Positions 48,950 through 61,775 of a stretch of 64,000 nucleotides of DNA are shown piece by piece. The stretch comes from Saxidomus purpurata (taxonomy: Eukaryota; Mollusca; Bivalvia; Venerida; Veneridae). Location: assembly GCA_022818135.1 (NCBI GenBank), contig JAFMSR010000029.1:62001-126000 (forward strand), in the 5' to 3' direction. Every line of letters begins with the position of its first letter. Within the stretch, counting starts at the first letter, position 1. Made by a program: the position numbers and the translations under genes. The notes under the pieces are model-generated. The model was not told the origin of the DNA, did no database searches, and worked only from the letters and a program-made list of their open reading frames with translations.

Positions 48950-51900
48950 CAAAAAACATTAGTTGAGCTCTTCAGAGGGTTTACTTCCTTTTATACTGAA
49001 AACCAACAGTAAAATTAATACTGTGCCGTACTGTACAGACAAAATTTTGGTAACGGCTTGCCGTGAACTGCAAAAGTAAAAGAAACCGCAGTGTATCATG
49101 AACCGCGATGAATCATAACACCTCTAATACTGACATAAAAACACTGTTCAGGATACATCCTTAACAATGCACACTGACAGAAGTTTCATATGGATTTCAC
49201 CACCACAGTTTGCAGTATGGCACATATTTTCATAAATATCAGCCTCTTTGCTTTCATGTGTTTCCATTCATTCAATCCAATTTCTTTGATCACTTTGATC
49301 AAGGTAAATTCTCATGTTTTTTCCCCATCTTTGTGCTCTAAGATAATCATAATGTGCAGCTGAATTCATCTGTTGTTATTTAGGTGGCCTTTCACAATCA
49401 TTCTCTAGTGTGACTATCCGTTCATGACCTCCAACAATATATCTTTTACACCATTTTACTGTTTATTTTCTTCAACACAAAAAGTCATAATATATTGACT
49501 ACTTATTTTCATACACTCGAGCACATCATGTGACTAAAAATATTTTAGTTGCTCAAACACGACTGACTTTACAGTATTACAATGGCATGTAATTTTCACA
49601 TACATGTCATTTCTCTTTTAACCAATTTGCCTTCTGTTTATCTGTACCTATCAAAGGATGCAATCTTTGCTGGAAGTTAATCACGAAAGGCTCCATTATC
49701 ATGATTATGTTTTCTCAAAAATATATCCAGTCAATACATCAGCAATGGTGTGATCTGTAGAAAAAAGAATTATCTGATGAAAGTAATTGTTCATACATGT
49801 ATTTGTTAGCATACCGTATAATATATAACTACATGTATATTCAAAATATTGAGCAATCTGAAGGCCCTAATACATCTTTTAGTGTGATTTAATTAGTTGG
49901 CACAAAAATCTTATGGAAAATTGTTAATTCTTTTCACTAAAATTACTTAGAAGTAGTTTCACAATTGAAATGGCAATCAAATTACAAAACAGTAAGAATT
50001 CTTCAATTTGTTTGAAATTTGATTATCAAAAATGACCTTATTTAGAGGGGGTGTTTTCTTTCTCATGGAAGGCAGCAGCTTATTCCTTTTTGTTGTACAT
50101 TGCCGTCTGTGACACAGGAATGCCAAGCTTGTGACACATATCTATGGTCTGAAAACAAAAATGAAAAAAATATTAATTATTTCATACATGTATATTTATA
50201 ATCACTTTCATGGAACACATTCAACAAAGCTTTGAGTAGGCTAAAGAGTAATTAACAAATAAACTTGTATCCCAGTCTACCTAAATCAATGAAGGTTTGA
50301 CATTTTCTCTCTACACTGTCTATATTATAGGCTTTATACTATTTCAGTCATGATAATTAACTAAATTAGATAATGATTTTGATAACTACTAATATAAACA
50401 GTTACACCCCTAACGACAAGTGAACTTTTCAAGAATAATGTAATCCCTAATTGTCTTAATGGTTAAGTTTTTAACTATTTTCTTACAGAGAAAATCAAAT
50501 GGAAAAGATTGAATCAGTCATACAGTAAGGATTAAAGTACTTTTTTCTTAATTTTGTTCTAAAGCCAAATTGAACATCAACATTTAATGATTTTGTATGT
50601 GTCAGTATCTAAGTCATTGATATAACTTTTGATGACAGTAATACAATCTTGGATATTAAAGATCAGTATATCAGAAACCATTCAATAATAATATCTCATA
50701 ATTATGATGTGCACATATACAAACTTAGTGACCCAAGCCAATCAGTGTAGTGTTTTATGACCCTAGTATATTGCCAAGGGCAATACTGTCCTGTTAAAAA
50801 ATGTAGCTTATGAATGTGACCACATGGGTCCTAAGACATCAGTGATGGACTAGCTTTTGTCTCAGCTACTGTTACAACATGTACAATAAATTTATAAAAG
50901 TTGGTAACTGAGCTTCAAATAAATTTGCCCAAAAAATTAAGATAAGTATTAATAATTAAACTAATACTTTAAAAATTTTAACATGAAGCCCAATAGTCTT
51001 TATAGATCCATGCCATGCATAGCTTTTAAAACTGAAATTTTTAAAGGTCATGTAGGTAAATACTAGTACTTGTCAGATAGACAATAACTTAATCATGTTA
51101 ATGGTATTCATTTATTGCAGTATATGCATTCAAATGAAACATTAACCTACAGTTTTGAGTGATGTAAGCTAACAAATTTGCTACAGCCTGATAAAAAAGT
51201 ATACCTGTGCACTTCTTATAACAAACTTTTTTTTTCATTTTAGACTTTTGTAGAGATACATACTCTTAACTAATCATTAACCAAGAACTGTAACATTTAT
51301 GTTATAGAAAGTAATTTTCAAAGAACTGAACTCTTTTTTAGAGTTCAACTGATTGGTAATGATAAAAATCTGCATTTTGTGTTATATTTTGGTAACAAAT
51401 ACATAATTCCATACAACCTTCCTCAACTGTCACACAATTATCTAAATAAGAATTTGCAAATAGTCTGTTTGATATAATATAAATACATTAATTTGAATTG
51501 ATATATGAAAACTTGCTGTATAATCTGTGAATTGTGAAATATTTAAGTAAATCCTAAATAAAGCACTTTATTGTTGTCGCATGAAAAAAAATGTATTTAG
51601 ACACATACCAGTAATTATGCAGGGTCTTATCAGACCTAGTGTTGTTAAATTGTATTCATGACATCTAAATGTTACAAAAAATGAAATTTACAATTATTTA
51701 TACTTGCTGAGAAAGTATTTTTCTAAACCTGATTATGTCTTTTACAATAGACTGGTTGACTGATTTTAGAAAATGGGATGTGAAAAACTTTAGATAGTAA
51801 TTATATATGGATTGATAAGTGTTTCAGTTTGTGACCTGTAGAATATTGAGGTAAAGTTTAGACAGACAGACAACGGACAAACCACCATCATAACATGACC

Positions 51901-52639
51901 TCTGCTGGACAAAGGACTTTGTCCAGTGGAGCTACAAATGTTAGTGATATTTTCATTCTTTAGCAAAATTGTAAATTAACCCTTGCACTGCTGAGCAACA
52001 ATTGATCCAGCATTTGCGACTGATCACCTTGCTTAATTGATCATGATCTGCACTCTCGGCTATTCAGTTCTTGTTATCCCTTTGAACAAATCTCAGAGAT
52101 TTGCATGAAATCATTGTGCATGTTTTTGTTTTCAATAGCAAAGATATGGCCCTATACTGCATGTACTGTTTGACTTAGGGATGTCATTGATTAAAAATTT
52201 TGTATCGATATATCAATTTAGAAATATCGACGATACAGCGATATATCAATACATGGGAGTAAAAAAGTCTCTGACTACATATTCTACCAAATCTCTTGAC
52301 TTTATTTGTACTATACATATGGTTCTGGTGTATAATATATATCAACCCTTGCAGTGCTGAACTTTTTTTGCCTATGAGATTATTGAGACACATTTCATTA
52401 AATTATCATTTGTTAAAAAAACACTGAACTCTGGGTAGCGTGACTGTTTATATTCTGGTTCAGTTTTGATGAAATTTTCGAACGTGAATCTGTAGATCAT
52501 TGCACGGTGTAACATTATTTGATATACGATTTTCCAAAACGGCAATCAATATCGAATCGAAAATGTTTTATCGTTCTCATAAACAGGCTTCTGGGTAGAA
52601 CCTAGATAGTTTCCAGACATAAAAGAACTTGACCAAAGT
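48950..52639. other. Long non-coding stretch
   Basis: No gene is supported. Near 51860-51935 an AGACAGACAGACAACGGAC microsatellite followed by the hairpin TGGACAAAG-gact-TTGTCCA looks like the end of another pearl-type element. ATCGATATATC-rich inverted motifs occur at 52203-52250. Confidence 0.4.
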
Positions 52640-52725
52640 AGGGCACAAACTTACAGTGGTGAGAGACAAGTGATCATCAGTCAGTGAACTTAACCACTCG
52701 GCCACAGATGCCACAATGTATGACC
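52640..52725 (-). mobile_element. Degenerate tRNA-derived SINE fragment
   Basis: On the minus strand TGGCCGAGTGGTTAAGTTCACTG gives a Ser/Leu-type box A (plus-strand CTTAACCACTCGGCCA, about 52688). A clear box B is not seen, so only part of the head is preserved. Confidence 0.5.
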
Positions 52726-52857
52726 TATAATGTGATATTTTAGTTATTCGTACCCAGGTACGAACCGACTTCGGCAAAATGTGGACATTTTCGTACCATT
52801 TTCTAACCATGCATAAAATCTAATAAAATACAACAATTACAAAGCATAACTAGATGG

Positions 52858-53611
52858 GTGTTCAGTAGAACACTTGTGTCGCCCTCTTATGCTTCGTCAG
52901 AATAACCAACAATTTTGTGACAAAATCTAAGTGTAGAAAGGGGCATAACTCTGTCAAATATGACCTTGACCTACAAACTTTCACGGCATCATGACCCTTA
53001 TGTCATAAGCAATACAATTGTAAAGTTTGATGAAGAAATCTTAAGAAATGGCAAAGTTATAGCCAACATTAAGTTTTCGTGACAAAATCTAAGTACAAAA
53101 AGGGGCATAACTCTGTCAAATAAGACATTGACCTACAAAATGTGGCGTCATCACAATCCTTTTGACATAAGCAATATAATTTGAAAATTTGATAAAGAAA
53201 TCTTAAGAAATGGCAAAGTTATAGCAAAAATCTAAGTATAAAAAGGGGCATAACTCTGTCAAATATGACCTTGACCTACAAACTTTGGCGACTTCACGAC
53301 CCTTATGTCATAAGCAATACAATTGTAAAGTTTGATGAGGAAATCTTAAGAAATGGCAAAGTTATAGCCAACGTTAAGTTTTCGTGACAAAATCCAAGTA
53401 CAAAAAGGGGCATAACTCTGTCAAATATGACCTTGACCTACAAACTTTGGCGGCATCACGACCCTATTGTCATAAGCAATACAATTGTAAAGTTTGATGA
53501 AGAAATCTTAAGAAATGGCAAAGTTATAGCCAACGTTAAGTTTGTGTGACGGACGGACGGACGGACAAAGCGATCCCTATGTATTGCCTTTTCTCCGAAA
53601 GGGCGACACAA
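52858..53611 (+). mobile_element. Pearl-like element 2 (about 160-bp tandem core)
   Basis: Four core units marked by GGGGCATAACTCTGTCAAAT lie at about 52939, 53101, 53245 and 53407. A (GGAC)n microsatellite follows (53548-53567). Short inverted ends are TTGTGTCGCCCT (52874) and AGGGCGACACAA (53600-53611). No transposase is present. Confidence 0.75.
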
Positions 53612-53619
53612 AAATATGT

Positions 53620-54282
53620 TGTTATATTTCAAAAAGACATCTACAAGTGCCTCTGTAAAGTTAATTTGCTGATAAGTTTCAGTTATATACTTAAATGCGT
53701 AAAGGTGCATTTTAGACTAGTGTTTCAGGCGCTACAGTGCAGCATATCTTCAAAGACACTAAATGAACTAGTCAGGCCGCACACTTTTGATGATCTATAT
53801 AGGGGCGTTGGCAAGTTACAAAAAAATCTTTCTTTTTACGTTGAATTCCCAGTTTTGTTATTAAAAATTCAAGAGTACCTAGTCGATATTCGGCCACTTC
53901 CAATCCAAAAATATAGTATTCTTTCCCAACTATGGCGTAGCAACTTCCCAAAATGCATAGTAAGTATCCCCGAAGTTTGTTTACATGATTGCAGCATTTC
54001 TGGAGGAAGCATTTGTGTGGCATCGATTTTTCGTTGCACTATAACATAACAGCGCACAGTACTGCGTGTTATGCATTGCCAGTCTAATCCGATTCTGGGC
54101 CTGAATTTTAGTCCATGTCTCAGGGGAGGTAAATTTATTTCGACTTCCGGTTGTCAATGTCACATAACGAAAAATATTATTGTAAATCTTTTCCCAAAAT
54201 GGACTTTTATCTCGCATAAATTTCCCAATTGAAAGGCCAAGGCCTCTTCCCAATTTCCTGATGAAAAGCCCTGCTGTTTCAA
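53620..54282. other. Non-coding with repeated TTCCCA motifs
   Basis: Overlapping frames on both strands have no recognised family. TTCCCA occurs six times between 53843 and 54255. Nothing firmer can be said. Confidence 0.35.
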
Positions 54283-54283
54283 G

Positions 54284-54386
54284 TATTAGATAGAGTACTG
54301 TTGGCGAGAATAATTATGTTATTTCGAGAAGGTTACACCTCTGAGAAATGACGTAATTATTAGAGCCAGCAGTTACTCTATCTGAT
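54284..54386. mobile_element. Short foldback MITE
   Basis: About 103 bp. ATTAGATAGAGTACTGTTGGC at the left mirrors GCCAGCAGTTACTCTATCTGA at the right, and ATAATTATGT pairs with ACGTAATTAT inside. Confidence 0.65.
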
Positions 54387-54839
54387 TTGTATCATGGCAC
54401 GTTGATTGACAGCTCTCATGCCATACAATATTGTGTGACGTAATATCATGTGGCATAACAAAATTGTGTGGAAGCGACCCCAATCTTTTTTACTGAAAGA
54501 AAATCAATACATGTACTTGTTTGCTGTTAAAAGTGTTCTGTAGCCTACAAAATCATATACCGGAGCAATTAAGTGTATTTGTTTTTCATTTTATTTCTAT
54601 CCGGCCGATTGTAACTTTTCAAAATTGTAAATTGTAAAACAAAAATCTAGGCAATAAAAAAAAATCTGAAAAGTGTTCTCTTTTTCAGAAAGATCATGTT
54701 CTCTATTACAGTAATACAGTTCAGTGTTTTTCCTATACAAATATGCAGTAGCCATGATACAAATAAGAAAGACAGACATGCTTACGGTCTCCAATGAATA
54801 AAAGCACAGTTGCGATGAAATAGAAGATTAATTGCTTGT

Positions 54840-55160
54840 ATTTTCGGAATCGCACATCCGGGTACGGATAATTAATTTACATTCGGGAAAGGTGATTCCT
54901 CGGCTTTCTTCGCTGGTCTCTATGTATCTATAACTTTGAATAATACAATAACCAAGATTAGAAATGAAAGAAGACGATCTCCCAATACCTTGAAACTATA
55001 AGATTGCTTTGATAATTCTGTTGTTAAAAGCTTTTTGTTTCGTTTAAAATAAATTTAAACATGCATATGAGCAGGGTCCGTATATTACATTATATTGTAA
55101 TATACGGACCCTGATATGAGTCAACAGTAAAGACAGAGTTTTCACCTTTTACTGAATAGG
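54840..55160. mobile_element. Single-arm copy of the foldback repeat
   Basis: ACATTCGGGAAAGGTGATTC through CATATGAGTCAACAGTA matches 1030-1245. It is split by a 42-bp palindrome (55072-55113). Confidence 0.75.
55065..55120. repeat. 42-nt hairpin insertion with 7-bp target duplication
   Basis: CAGGGTCCGTATATTACA (55072-55089) and its exact inverted copy (55096-55113) enclose TTATAT. ATATGAG flanks both sides (55065-55071 and 55114-55120), while the intact copy at about 1221 has ATATGAG once. This shows a true insertion. Confidence 0.9.
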
Positions 55161-55447
55161 ATTAAGTTTTAAAACATGTAAAATGATGCTAACACAATTC
55201 TAAGTTACATTTATCTAATTACACACCTGCACCAATCGGTGTAATATGAAAATAAACGGCATATCGTACTTTATGTGTAAACTTGCATGTTTAGGTTTAA
55301 ACAATCGGATTTTTATAAAGTGGTGAGGTTTTTCATAATTATTTAGGTTTTCATTTAAAGTGATATTTAATTCATCATTTTAGACCGGAAAATTGTTTTT
55401 AAAAGTAGGTAAATTGTGTATTATGCATCGGTTTAGCCTCAATATTT

Positions 55448-55675
55448 CGACTGCAAGACCGACCGATTTTACAAACTGATATTGCATGCGAAGGGCGGCC
55501 GTCGTATACTATATAACAAAAAGCCCTGTTTGTTGGGCTAGCGCCGGTTGTACCTAATATTGAAACTACACTTTCTGCTTATTATGGAGCACATTAAAAT
55601 TAGGCGTAGAGGTGCGACAGTTATAAAATATCAGATCTGTGAAAGGGGTCACATAGAAACGCCAAATTAAGTTGG
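55448..55675. repeat. Dispersed repeat shared with 41720-41815
   Basis: The ends TTTCGACTGCAAGACCGACC and GTCACATAGAAACGCCAAATTA match 41717-41811. An extra GC-richer middle (about 55490-55610) is absent from the other copy. Confidence 0.55.
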
Positions 55676-56100
55676 CTACAAGAATACTAATGAGTGCAAA
55701 AAGTCGTATTGCTTGGATAAATTTTATAAGAAACGAAATAATGGCATTTAAAAAAATATCTAGTAATAAGAATTATCATTTGAAAATCTAAATATTTAAA
55801 AAAATATTCCTTATACACAGACTTAATTTTCTATGCAATTGTCCTAAGGTACGTGTTGACTAAATAGAGTACGAATTGACTACGGTACGAGGTGACCAAG
55901 TGACTAAAGTGATACCGTGTAGCCTTTTATAAAAATGTAGCAATGTCATCACTTGGTTTTATTCTGTTTTGCAAGACAGATGGTAACAGATTAGGAATAT
56001 ATTTGCCGAAGCACTTACCAATTCACAAAAGCATTTAGTTCGGCATACTTTGTCAAATATAAAACGTTGGCAGACATGTCTGCCTAAAATGTCCTGCTAT
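55676..56100. other. Non-coding, nothing recognised
   Basis: AT-rich spacer. A few GGTACGA/AGTACGAATTGACTA echoes at 55848-55890 are noted. Confidence 0.35.
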
Positions 56101-56111
56101 ATCATCTCGAT

Positions 56112-56312
56112 GTTGATTGGCTGCACGGTTAGTGTGCTTATTTGATTGGCTGCACGGTTAAATCCGGTTCTGCACGATACACGTTTTATTCATAGTTCTG
56201 ATTGGCTACACGGTTAATCGAGCGTGAACCGTGAAGCGTGTGCCGTTCGTGTTGCACGCGAAAGAAACCGTGTGCGCGGGGAACCCACACGCAGGCGCCA
56301 CTGTATCTTTAT
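56112..56312. repeat. Repeat with GATTGGCTGCACGGTTA units and GGCGCCACTGTA end
   Basis: GATTGGCTGCACGGTTA occurs at about 56116 and 56143, and as GATTGGCTACACGGTTA at 56199. The block ends CAGGCGCCACTGTATC, the inverse of the start of 26078-26216. Confidence 0.6.
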
Positions 56313-56558
56313 TCATACGATGTAAATGAAGGTAACAGCTTTTGTTTTTATGTTTTTAAAATGATTTCATGTTTACGACTTTAAACGCTTTCAGGCATTT
56401 GGCGCATGCGCACAGAAGCCAGCATACCACCCTAAGCGAGATAGATAAGTTGGAGTGAAATTATTCTTTATCTTATAGAAAGTTGTTAATTTATGTTTTT
56501 TTTAATGTTTTTTCCTTCTTTCTTCCATTTTTTCCCATTTTCGTTCACTATGATTTTT

Positions 56559-56992
56559 ATGCCCCCGAAGGGAGGCATATTAAAATCGCACCGTCCGTCT
56601 GTCCGTCCGTCTGTCCGTCCGTCTGTCCGTCCGTCCGTCTGTGCGTCCCCACTTACAATTCGTGTCCGGACTGTAACTCTGTCATGCATTGAAGGATTTT
56701 AAAATAACTTGGTACACATGTCTAGCACATCAAGACGACGTGTCGCGTACAAGACCCACGTCCCTAGCTCAAAGGTCAAGGTCATACTTAGAGTTTGAAG
56801 GTAATGGATTCCTCTATATATGCATATATGCACACATTCGTGTCCGGACTGTAACTTTGTCATGCATTGAAGGATTTTAAAATAATTTGGTACAAATGTC
56901 TAGCACATCAAGACGACGTGTCGCGTACAAGACCCACGTCCCTAGCTCAAAGGTCAAGGTCAAACTTAGAGTTTGAAGGTAACGGATTCCTT
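56559..56992. mobile_element. Pearl-like element 3, truncated
   Basis: A terminal hairpin ATGCCCCCGAAGGGAGGCAT (56559-56578) is followed by a (GTCC/GTCT)n microsatellite (56590-56648) and two copies of an approximately 170-bp core marked by TTCGTGTCCGGACTGTAACT (56658 and 56838). A T10 run then joins it to a LINE fragment at about 56993. Frames across the microsatellite are low complexity. Confidence 0.7.
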
Positions 56993-57365
56993 TTTTTTTA
57001 AAGTACAATTGTCCCAAACCAAGTCGCTATATTCCAGAAGAGGCCGTATGAAAGAAATATAGAGACGTTCAAGAGATTTTCTATTGAGCAAATATTTTAA
57101 AGTTCTTAACGCTGCCAAGCTTTAGCTGTTATAGAAGTATGAGAGAATGCCATTTACCATCTTTACAAAAGATTATACCAAGATGTTTATGTTCGTTAAC
57201 GTTCTGAATGGGGACATTATTTATAGTTAAATCTGAGTGAATCGGTCTATTTTTCTTACGGGAGATCAATAGAGCTTCTGTTTTAGATGGATTGAAGTCA
57301 ACAAGCCAGTCTTTTGCCGAGTTGTTGACTTTTTTGAGATCAACCTTGATTTTCTTTGATTTGTC
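56993..57365 (-). mobile_element. LINE fragment, RT C-terminal part
   Basis: The minus strand in shifting frames reads DWLVDFNPSKTEALLIS, then SRKKNR, then NRKSLERLYISFIRPLLEYS followed by LVWDNC. This is the stretch after RT motif C in many animal LINEs. Stops and frameshifts are present. Confidence 0.7.
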
Positions 57366-57429
57366 TCGGATTTTCTTTGGTATATTACTAATAAGCTGAT
57401 AGTATTTTATGAAGTCATTATTTGGTACA

Positions 57430-58960
57430 TTGTATAGAAATTGAAATATCTCAAAAGTATAAAAATATTTTACTCTGTAATCAGAAAAATGTTCCAGATT
57501 TTTTTATCATGCGAGTTCTCATAATAAACGATTGGTTTTAGTATTTTTATTTTAGAGTTATTCCAAATTATCTGTTTTCCGTCTACGTTGTGCTCGAATG
57601 GCTTTATTGTATACCACGCTTTCAATATGTATGAAAAGAAGCTATTTTTTTACATAATTGTTCTGCGTCCTTTACGCTGATATTGCAATCAAAAATAAGA
57701 TATCCTCCATATTGTTTAATTATTTTTTCCTAAAATGTTTTCCAATTTCCTTTTTTATTAGTGTCAGTAAGTCTTTTTATCCAACTAGATTTAATTGAAT
57801 ACAAATATTTATATGTTTATCATTTTTAAACTTCCTGATTCATATTGTAAAGTCAGCAAGTCTTGTTTGATTTTATACGGTTTACTGTACCATATGAAAT
57901 TATACATAGTTTTACTTATGTCTTTCAAAATGTCCTCGTGTGGATTTTGTCGTAGCGATAAGGAAAACATAAGTTTTGGAAGTGCAAAAGATATAATACC
58001 TGTAACTTTGCCAAGTAGAGTGAGTTTTTTGTGGTGCCATTGTTTTAAACAGTTCTTAAAACTTACAAGATTTGGATCTAAAATTAATTTGATATTTTGT
58101 TGTGGATTATTTGTATAAACCATACCTAATGTTATTGCATTTTCTGACGTCCATGTAAAATTCTTATTTTGACAATATGTTAAATTTGTTTTTCTAAGTA
58201 ATTCAATTAGCAAAATAACGGATTTATCACTTTTTAGTTTGAGACCAGAGGCATATTCAAGAATTGTTATTACTGATTTTTCAAATGATTTTTAGCAGCA
58301 TTATTGAAATAGGTTGCATCATCTGCAAATAAGAATTGTTTGATTTCTTTTTCGTGAATTTTTATGCCTTTTATAACTTTGTCTTTAGCAATGAAATTTG
58401 TTAACGATTCTTAACTGATAATGAATAAGGAGGGTGATAGAGGGCATCCTTGTCTGATACCCCGCCGTATCTGGACAGGTTCAGAAAAACGACCATTATG
58501 CAATAAAAAACTTGATATATCTTAACAAAAAATGTATAAATGAGTTTCCAAAATTACAATGTTTTAAGCAGTTAATCATGAATTCATGATCTATGCGGTC
58601 GAAACGTTTTCAAAATCAGCGAAGAGAAGTAAACCTGGTTGTTCGTGTTCATTTACAAATTCCTTCCTTTTACAAATCCTGTTTGCGACTGACTTATCAA
58701 TGTATTTAACACCCTTTTTAACCTATTTGCTATCGCGTTTATTACTCTTTTATAATATACATTTTAAAAACTTATTGGTCGCCAGTTAATTAATAGGGGT
58801 ATAATTTTATTTGGTTTTGGCAGTAAAGATAAAATTCCTTGTTTTTGTAGATCATTTAACTTTCCACTTTTGTATGAGTAGTTTATTGAGTCTATATATG
58901 TTTTGTTCTGTTTTTAATATAGTTTACTATAATTACTATAATATATGACTTCTACTTTTA
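57430..58960 (-). mobile_element. Second LINE fragment (L1/Tx1-like RT), decayed
   Basis: The minus strand carries RRGIRQGCPLSPSLFI (RT motif B, about 58420-58470), a LFADDAT-type motif C (about 58315), and the longest open part at 57809-58213 with TLGMVYTNNPQQNI, FKNCLKQWHHKKLTLLGKVT and MYNFIWYSKPYKI. These residues are typical of L1/Tx1-type RT C-terminal domains. Several frameshifts break it. Confidence 0.8.
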
Positions 58961-61020
58961 TCATGTCTTCTTGTTTTGTAATTTCCTTGTCTGTGATTAC
59001 CAATTTGTATAATTTTCTTTTCCGCATTTCGTTTTTCTAGGTTTGCAAAACACTTGCTATTTTGCTCATTTCTCTCAATACTTATCGATTATGAGGCCAA
59101 AATCAAGCTGCAGAACATATCAGGAAAATGATAATTCCTTGGTCAATTTCATATATGGTTTTGGTATAACAAACTAAATTTAAATTTTAATAATAGAGGA
59201 ATCAGAATAGAACAATGAGCATCAAGTATCGAAGTTAGGGTAAATGTCAACTTTCCTTCAAATGAATATGGAAATTGGATGTATAGTCTTTGTATTTCCT
59301 GACACATTAAATGCATAATTTACAAATGGTCTCACTTGGCCTTCAGTTTTAGTGGGTATTTCTAAATATTGGTGCTCATGACATCTTAATGCCCTCCCTT
59401 TAAGGGATGATAGTAATAATGGTCAACACTCAGCAGGAAAGAATACAATCCCTCTTGCCTCAAAAATAAAATCAGTCTTAATTCTTTAATACTAGAAACA
59501 AGATGAATTTGTTTAAGCTATGATAAGGCTCAAAATGACCAGAAAAAGTATGGTCAAGAAAAGTTCTAAAAACATGAAAACTGTTAAGAAAATTAAAAGA
59601 AATATGTTATACTCAACCATTTCTTTCATTAGTAATATGCAAACACAAATTTATTATATCAAATTGATGGAAAATAATTTTTATGACCTGGTGGGTCAAA
59701 AATGATTTTGTCATTTTCAAGTATGTTCAATAGGAATAAACTGTTGTATATAGGTATGTTATTTAACTTTCGCAATGCTTATGCTCACTTTTAATGATAT
59801 TAAACCATTGGTGAACGTACTACATTCAATTGTGATTTTCATATTGAAGGCTTTTATTACTTTAATCAATACATAATTATACCTTTTAATCATTTTGTAC
59901 CCAAAGGCACTTGTATATTTTTAATGTAACCTTATGAAAGCTATAACCTTTATTGCATACAGTATATTTCACACCTATTATTGAAAATACAATTAGGACA
60001 ATACAGCTGTATTTCACTTTAATACACAGGTTTCCAAAGATATCAAATTAATATAAAAACAAATAAAGCAAAGGCATTATTGGGATCTTACAGCAGTCAG
60101 ATTTTCAGGCTTAGAAGCATGTGCCTTTTTCAAGTAAGCTAAGCAGCATTAAAGATACAATAGCATTTGAACACCTATAAGTTTGTTTCAGTATGAATTT
60201 AAAAGATTGTTTATACAATGACATAGAAAATTATACTCTGTAACTGATGTAATCTGTTAGTAATCAGAAAGTAATCGCCATAACAGGCCATTTCAGCCTT
60301 GTAATTGATTAAATTAAATTAAATGTAATAAGAATTTCCATGATTACTGATTATTCTAATATGCCTATGGTATATTATATAGTCAATTCGAGTGCTTTAA
60401 TATGATTAATATACTCGAACAAGTAGGCGGAGTTTCGGACATGGAAGTAGCTCCTTCTGGCTTTTTTAATTAACTCAAGCGCAGAAAATAAAATATAGAA
60501 ATAGAATTAATATCTGTATAAATACATCAGTCGCATGGAGTAATTGTGATAAAGAACTTAAATATTATTTTTGGCTGCGACAGTTAAGTATTAGAATACC
60601 CATCACCTTGTTTTGCTTTAAAAAGGTAAAACAAATGCAGCATTAACCGTCAAACAGCGTTTTGATTCAATGAATGAAAACTTTTACGTCATCACACTGA
60701 CGTTATTGCTCCACGTTAAAACGTTGTACAGTTCACTTTAGCGGTACGCATTTAAATCGATTGCCTGCTTTGTAAGGTTCTGAATCTGACGTCTTCTGCA
60801 TAATGTCACAGTTAGATATTTTATATATTTTATATCCTAGATGATTAAACTAAAATAAGTTTGTATAATATAGCTATGTATGCTATCTTGAATGGTGGCC
60901 CAAAATAGGGGAGTGAATTCCAATAGCCACTATTTATGCCATTTTACACATTACCGATGAACTGAAAAAAGGCCCGTAGTAGTTACGATAGTTTTCATAT
61001 ATTCGGCGTATAAGAATCGA
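58961..61020. other. Non-coding, nothing recognised
   Basis: AT-rich. A lysine-rich 61-codon frame at 59520 has no supporting feature. Confidence 0.4.
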
Positions 61021-61021
61021 T

Positions 61022-61199
61022 ATAATCTATGGTTTGGAGTGCTTAATCGACATTGATGCATTTCTCGTCGGTAATGTGACGTCGGAATAATTCACGTGGG
61101 TGAATTCACTCGCGCTTCGCCCTCGTGAATTATTCCGCCCAGCACATCACCTCGGAAGAATGCTTCAATTTCGATAAAGCACTCCAAACCATAGATTAT
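61022..61199. mobile_element. Foldback MITE, 178 bp
   Basis: ATAATCTATGGTTTGGAGTG (61022-61041) is exactly inverted at 61180-61199. Pairing continues inward with interruptions, and GAATAATTCACG...CGTGAATTATTC near the centre forms a second hairpin. Confidence 0.85.
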
Positions 61200-61369
61200 T
61201 TCTTAATTCCTGATTTCATGGAATCATGTTATCAATTACAGATGATTACAATTACAATTAGCGATTATCACATCTCTGCCCGGTACTATTTTACAGTATT
61301 TTACTATATTTACTAATGTATCTAATATAAGAAAGTAATCTAGTATACTGACAATCACGGGTTATGAGT

Positions 61370-61775
61370 TCGAATGCCAAGTTTATTGAAATTTATTTGG
61401 ATTTAGTAATCTCCATATATCTTCTAGTGAATGAGTGTCTAATATTTCATTTAATAATTTTCTACATTTTTGTGAGTGTCTGTTCTTCCATGCCCTTTAC
61501 CTTTATTTATATGTATTACTGTAGTATAAAATAAGCCCCTCCAATTATAAAACTTTTATCTGTATTCTCGGCTATTTCGTCGATAACATTTTTAATATTT
61601 CAGAACTATCTTTATTTGGTTCATACATATTAGAAATAGTAAATTGTACAGTTTACTAATATTGCAACTCCTCTGTTACTATTTTTACCGCTAAAAAACA
61701 TCCCCATCCCATTCTGATTTCCACTTTTCATTATTATTTCTGAGCAGTGAGCTTCTTGTAGTACAATGTAGAGAC
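61370..61775 (-). mobile_element. LINE endonuclease fragment
   Basis: The minus strand in two frames shows YIVLQEAHCSE and later FFSGKNSNRGVAILVN, the start of a LINE APE-type endonuclease (LQETH ... GVAILF). Further residues resembling IIGGxFN follow. Heavily decayed. Confidence 0.6.

Noticed and set aside
56483..56702. Small genes over the GTCC microsatellite
   Set aside because: Repeat-encoded Pro/Ser/Val strings; part of pearl-like element 3.
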